From assembly GCA_050031985.1 (NCBI GenBank), contig JBNAIG010000049.1, positions 1 through 64,000 of the forward strand: a stretch of DNA of 64,000 nt, given 5' to 3'. This DNA is from SZUA-368 sp028533045. Its GTDB lineage: Bacteria > Spirochaetota > Spirochaetia > DSM-2461. Below the pieces are notes generated by a model. The model saw nothing but the letters and a program-made list of their open reading frames with translations, was not told the origin of the DNA and made no database searches. Position 1 is the first letter of the stretch. Every line of letters begins with the position of its first letter. Shown here piece by piece: positions 62,297-64,000 of the stretch. Both the position numbers and the translations under genes were made by a program.

Positions 62297-63250
62297 ATGG
62301 ATAAAATACATTTACTTTTAGGTCCGGAAGAGGGGCAGAAAAAAGCCCACATCAAGTCACTCCGGGATAAATTAGTACAGAGCCTGGGGGAAGAACCGGA
62401 GGATTACCGTTTCTATCCCGACGAGAAAGACCTCTCAGAAATTATTTCTCTCATATCTAACGGCTCTCTTTTTGCCCCCCACAGATTTGTTCAGCTGTAC
62501 AATGTGGAAGCTTATAAGGGGAATCAGCAAAAAGCCTTGATTGAGTATATTAAAAAGCCTGCCGAAGACGCCACTCTTGTTTTGGTTAGTGAAAAAAACA
62601 GTGTGGACAAGAAGTTGGACAGCGTCGTTCCCAAAGCGGGGAAGAAGGTCTTTTGGGAGCTTTTTGAACGGGATAAGAAGAGTTGGGTTTTCCAGTATTT
62701 CCGTGAGAGGAAAATGCTTATTGAGCCCGAAGCGGTAGACGATCTTCTTGAAATGGTAGAGAACAATACGGAGGAAATGAAAAAGGCCTGTTCCCTTCTC
62801 TTTTTCTACTTTAAAGAAGGGGCCGAAATTACCACCGACGATATAGACCGAATCCTTTACCATAGCAAGGAAGAAACCGTATTTACCCTCTTTGATAAAA
62901 TAGCCCTTCGCGATCTGGAAGGGGCTCTGGATATCTATGCTAAAATCCGGCTTGCTGCCGGAGGTGATATGGTTCAGCTTTTGGGAGGGCTACTCTGGCA
63001 GATTAAGAAACTTTTGGAAGTGGCCCTGCTTCTGGAAGGGGGAATGAATCCCCAGCAAGCTTTTACCCAACTTAAGGTTTTTGGTAAGAAACGGCAGGCT
63101 CTCTTTTTGAGTGGTACGCGAAGCTATTCCGCCGGGGAACTTCAGCGGGCGGTTGCCCTGATTGCCGAATATGACGGAAAGGCCCGTTCTTCCCGTAAGG
63201 AAATGCAAGGGCCCATGATGGATCTTTTTCTCTATCAGTTGATGCGCTAA
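62297..63250 (+). CDS. holA: DNA polymerase III delta subunit
   Basis: A 317-residue clamp-loader subunit. The N-terminal LLLGPEEGQKKAHI and the middle LFAPHRFVQLYNVE are typical, and the C-terminal helical domain (LLGGLLWQIKKLLEVALLL, SYSAGELQRAVALIAEYD) is the family's collar. It starts one base after the lexA stop. It opens the beta sliding clamp for loading on DNA. It is a constant part of the replisome. Confidence 0.92.
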   Translation: MDKIHLLLGPEEGQKKAHIKSLRDKLVQSLGEEPEDYRFYPDEKDLSEIISLISNGSLFAPHRFVQLYNVEAYKGNQQKALIEYIKKPAEDATLVLVSEKNSVDKKLDSVVPKAGKKVFWELFERDKKSWVFQYFRERKMLIEPEAVDDLLEMVENNTEEMKKACSLLFFYFKEGAEITTDDIDRILYHSKEETVFTLFDKIALRDLEGALDIYAKIRLAAGGDMVQLLGGLLWQIKKLLEVALLLEGGMNPQQAFTQLKVFGKKRQALFLSGTRSYSAGELQRAVALIAEYDGKARSSRKEMQGPMMDLFLYQLMR

Positions 63251-63263
63251 GGTCCCCGATTAT

Positions 63264-64000
63264 TTACAGCGTAGGTTCTTCGGTAGCTACAACTTCTTCT
63301 GTTTCTTCACTATTGGGATCATAATGGAGAACGCGGAGTGTTTCCGTGGCCCGTCTGTGTCGAATTTTTACATAGAGCGTATTTTTGGACCCATCGTAGA
63401 GCCAGCCGTCGGAATAGCGCTGGAAGCTTCCGTCACTTTTCCAACGTATTCCGTGCATCTGAAGCTCTGTGAAGGGCTGCACGCCGCGAATGATAAAATA
63501 GTGTTCAGAGCCGATGGGAAAGTCTACGTTGATTGTTGTTTCCCGGGGAGTGCTTTTTACCGTTAGTTTGGACGAGGCCGTATAGGCCCAGGAACCGGCC
63601 CCCAGCTGGCTTCTCAAGCTCATTCTGCGAGGGTTGTAGCTGGAACGATTCAAGAGGGTATAGACTTCTTCCGGAGGAATGGCTCCCTCTTTTTCCGGTT
63701 CCGACTGGTTGGTATATACGATCCTTTCCGGAATATAACCGTCAATATCGCTGTACTTCAAACAGGAAAGAATATATTTCCATCCCGAAGCAAGCAGTTC
63801 ATCATTATCAAGAATATCGGAATAGCGAATAAGAAGATTTCCAAACTCAAGAGTCGGGCTAATCTCGGCAATACCCTGATCATCAAAGAGAAGGAGGTCG
63901 TCCTTTATCCAGAAGGTGCGGGATTGAAGGATCTCAATGATTCGGTTCAGACTGTTTTTGTCGGCCCGATCGGGAAACTTTCTCATGTATTCCAGCTGTA
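63264..64000 (-). CDS. 3' part of an unrecognised protein
   Basis: The reading frame is open from its stop at 63264 to the window edge, so the protein is at least 245 residues and its start lies outside. The N-terminal half is helical (LQSRTFWIKDDLLLF, GWKYILSCLKYSDIDGYIPERI), the C-terminal half beta-rich (TTINVDFPIGSEHYFIIRG, GWLYDGSKNTLYVKIRHR). The look is that of a helical-barrel sugar-active protein with a beta-sandwich end, but I recognise no family. It converges on holA. Confidence 0.5.
   Translation of the reverse strand, partial: QLEYMRKFPDRADKNSLNRIIEILQSRTFWIKDDLLLFDDQGIAEISPTLEFGNLLIRYSDILDNDELLASGWKYILSCLKYSDIDGYIPERIVYTNQSEPEKEGAIPPEEVYTLLNRSSYNPRRMSLRSQLGAGSWAYTASSKLTVKSTPRETTINVDFPIGSEHYFIIRGVQPFTELQMHGIRWKSDGSFQRYSDGWLYDGSKNTLYVKIRHRRATETLRVLHYDPNSEETEEVVATEEPTL

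Overview
The window looks like a chromosomal segment of a free-living or host-associated spirochaete (order Spirochaetales or Spirochaetia in the broad sense). The grounds are: the dense gene block lptC-lptA-lptB-rpoN-hpf-hprK-HPr-ntrY-ntrX-lexA-holA, which combines a Gram-negative LPS-export module with an HPr kinase; loose lipoprotein signal sequences such as LLFSCGG and LMVSVSC; a PTS with regulatory parts but no sugar permease in view; and very many second-messenger proteins. The species cannot be named from the sequence alone. No tRNA, rRNA, CRISPR array or prophage was seen.

Layout. 1-515: a terminator at the edge and a KdgF-like cupin. 516-3309: a long, foldable 5' leader followed by a three-gene ABC-2 type exporter. 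3304-9803: three tandem paralogues on the minus strand, each starting with a sugar-binding (LacI-type) sensor plus a GAF-like domain; the first adds PAS-GGDEF-EAL, the second only PAS, the third nothing. 9852-17649: a TSCPD protein, an AraC regulator, and a divergent acid-sugar operon (ManD-type dehydratase, aldo/keto reductase, CUT1 sugar ABC transporter without its ATPase, Gfo/Idh oxidoreductase). 17697-24244: a lipid/diacylglycerol kinase, an HD-GYP phosphodiesterase, and a three-gene envelope operon. 24242-24536: a 295-bp element bounded by perfect 22-bp inverted repeats. 24534-33633: a metallo-beta-lactamase-fold protein, a hybrid kinase paired with a PhnD-like GGDEF protein, small proteins, and a CBS / PTS-IIA-CBS / ArsB-NhaD permease operon. 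33691-39885: an oligopeptide (Opp) operon. 39935-45421: two c-di-GMP proteins flanking a TauE/SafE permease. 45418-52250: miscellaneous membrane and metabolic genes. 52361-63250: ManC, the Lpt module, sigma-54, ribosome hibernation, HPr/HprK, NtrYX, LexA and HolA. 63264-64000: the 3' part of an unrecognised protein.

Themes. Five c-di-GMP enzymes (two GGDEF-EAL, two GGDEF, one HD-GYP) sit in 64 kb, most with ligand-sensing modules. Sugar-acid sensing and uptake are prominent in the first 17 kb. The PTS phosphocarrier system (HPr, HPr kinase, a IIA-CBS protein) appears wired to regulation rather than sugar import.

The observations most worth checking are: the stepwise-truncated sensor paralogues; a recurrent promoter arrangement in which a good -35/-10 pair ends only 5-11 bases before the start codon, implying leaderless mRNAs; the MITE-like element that supplies the stop codons of both flanking genes; the NtrY gene with no standard start codon near its ribosome binding site; and the envelope operon of three unnamed proteins.
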